From: Gymnogyps californianus
Taxonomy: Eukaryota; Chordata; Aves; Accipitriformes; Cathartidae
Assembly (NCBI RefSeq): GCF_018139145.2
Contig: NC_059500.1
Location: forward strand, 24,595,437-24,659,436
Reading direction: 5' to 3'
DNA length: 64,000 bases
Within the stretch, counting starts at the first letter, position 1, and each line of letters starts with the position of its first letter. The translations under genes and the position numbers were made by a program. The notes below the pieces were generated by a model, which searched no databases, was not told the origin of the DNA, and saw only the letters and a list, made by a program, of their open reading frames with translations. Of this stretch, positions 62,920 to 64,000 are shown piece after piece.

Positions 62920-64000
62920 AGCTACATTTGACCTTCTCTTATCCTCTAAATCCCCTAATTTTTTTTCTCTTTTGAAAATAATGTTACTATATTATTTCAT
63001 TTCTTTAATAAAAGAAGGGAGTTGTTGGGGGGAGTATTCACTGGCTAATATCATGGCTTCCCAGATTCAAAATGACTGTCGTACATGGTATTTGTATGCT
63101 AGGTTTCTGCATATTTGATGGATGACTGTCTTAGTTGGCGAACTGTTCGAGATCTTTTTTTATCTTTGTAGATAAGACCTGCTCTGTATGGCATATAGCA
63201 TGGGTGGACAGCTACATGGCTTTGAGTTTTCTTTCTGTATCTGTTGTCTAAAATGCTCAGTATTAATGCTGTGCTTGTGTTTCTTCAAGAAACATGCAAA
63301 TGCAAAACTCAGAGCTGAGGAGTCAGTAGAAATAACGGGTAGTTATAAGCTATTTGTCATCCTAGTCCCAGAGTCTTGGGGTTTTGGAGTTTTTCTAGCC
63401 TTCTGCCATCATTCCCCAAAATCTTTTCATGTGAGACTGTTGTCCACTCCCTGCCCTCAGCCTGGATTCCTGTAAGGTTCCTCAGTGCCACAGGCAGAAC
63501 ACTTTTCAGGGAGAAGTTACAGAGCTGCTTTCTGTTGCTCTTGAGGTATATCCTCTGCCAGAGTAATGCGTACTGCAAGGTCTGCTTTAGATGACTCTCA
63601 TCCCTTTTGGTATGTAAAGAGTGTGAGCGGATATGAGGATTTTACCCTAGCAATCCAAGGCATGTGCCCCACAGAGCAGAAATGATGCAGCTATTGTTTT
63701 CTGAGTCCTGCTGGAGGCAGAGAAATATTCATATAGGAATAACCAGCATATAATAGACTATGATGCTTTTATTTTTTCTTCTTTCCTTAAAAAAAAAATG
63801 AAGGTAAGGGAATGTGTTAACTTGATTAGTGTCAAGGGCATGCATGATCTTCATCTCTGCAGGTTACAGAATGAGGACAAGCTTTTCTAACCATTAGTCT
63901 TAGCTGCAATCTAGTAACATTTTGTCTGCAATATAAAGACCAGGGTGTCTTCACTTCTGAGCTGTCAAGAGAAAAATACGTAATATCTATAGATGTTCAT
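62920..64000. other. AT-rich non-coding DNA to the window end
   Basis: Overlapping short frames at 63,188-63,594 have no recognisable content. No gene is supported, and the window ends without a feature boundary. Confidence 0.5.

Overview
The window reads as vertebrate nuclear DNA from a bird. It holds a 5'-truncated CR1 LINE with the (ATTCTATG)-type 3' end found in birds. It also holds three copies of an LTR family with TGTCCTGG...CCACGACA termini, which I recognise as widespread in neoavian genomes. No species can be named. The rest is AT-rich, repeat-poor single-copy DNA with long T runs and microsatellites, as expected of an intron or a gene-poor intergenic block. I found no host protein exon, rRNA, tRNA, CRISPR array or operon that I can support. 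The long open frames are either translations of microsatellites and LTRs, or anonymous frames of 150-176 codons close to what chance gives at this size.

Layout. 1-10 kb is AT-rich unique DNA containing a pair of diverged direct repeats (about 1.80-1.98 and 3.76-3.94 kb; 86% identical over an ungapped 94-base core by hand count). 10,037-10,638 is a 602-bp solo LTR. 13.66-14.01 kb is a CpG-enriched patch. 17.05-18.64 kb is the CR1 on the minus strand, with two frameshifts and a lost catalytic aspartate, followed by an older CR1 scrap near 18.82-18.99 kb. 21,893-22,494 is a second 602-bp solo LTR.

27.30-27.67 kb is a pyrimidine tract of about 370 bp made of consecutive blocks with different units. 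29.08-29.32 kb is another CpG-enriched patch. 30,402-30,616 is a 215-bp internally deleted copy of the same LTR in the opposite orientation. 31,616-31,780 is a perfect (TCTTC)33 array. 36.75 kb has a G-run cluster. 52.45-52.54 kb has closely spaced homeodomain-type sites. 57.0-57.4 kb looks like a conserved noncoding element but cannot be tested here. 60.67-61.45 kb has the longest anonymous open frames, on the minus strand.

There is no gene system to assemble into a pathway. The best-supported content is the transposable-element history. All three LTRs have exact 5-bp target-site duplications, so each is a separate insertion event, and in two cases proviral recombination left a solo LTR. I see no convincing undescribed biological system. 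The candidates worth testing are the ancient direct-repeat pair, the short LTR form, the block-structured pyrimidine tract and the minus-strand open region near 61 kb.
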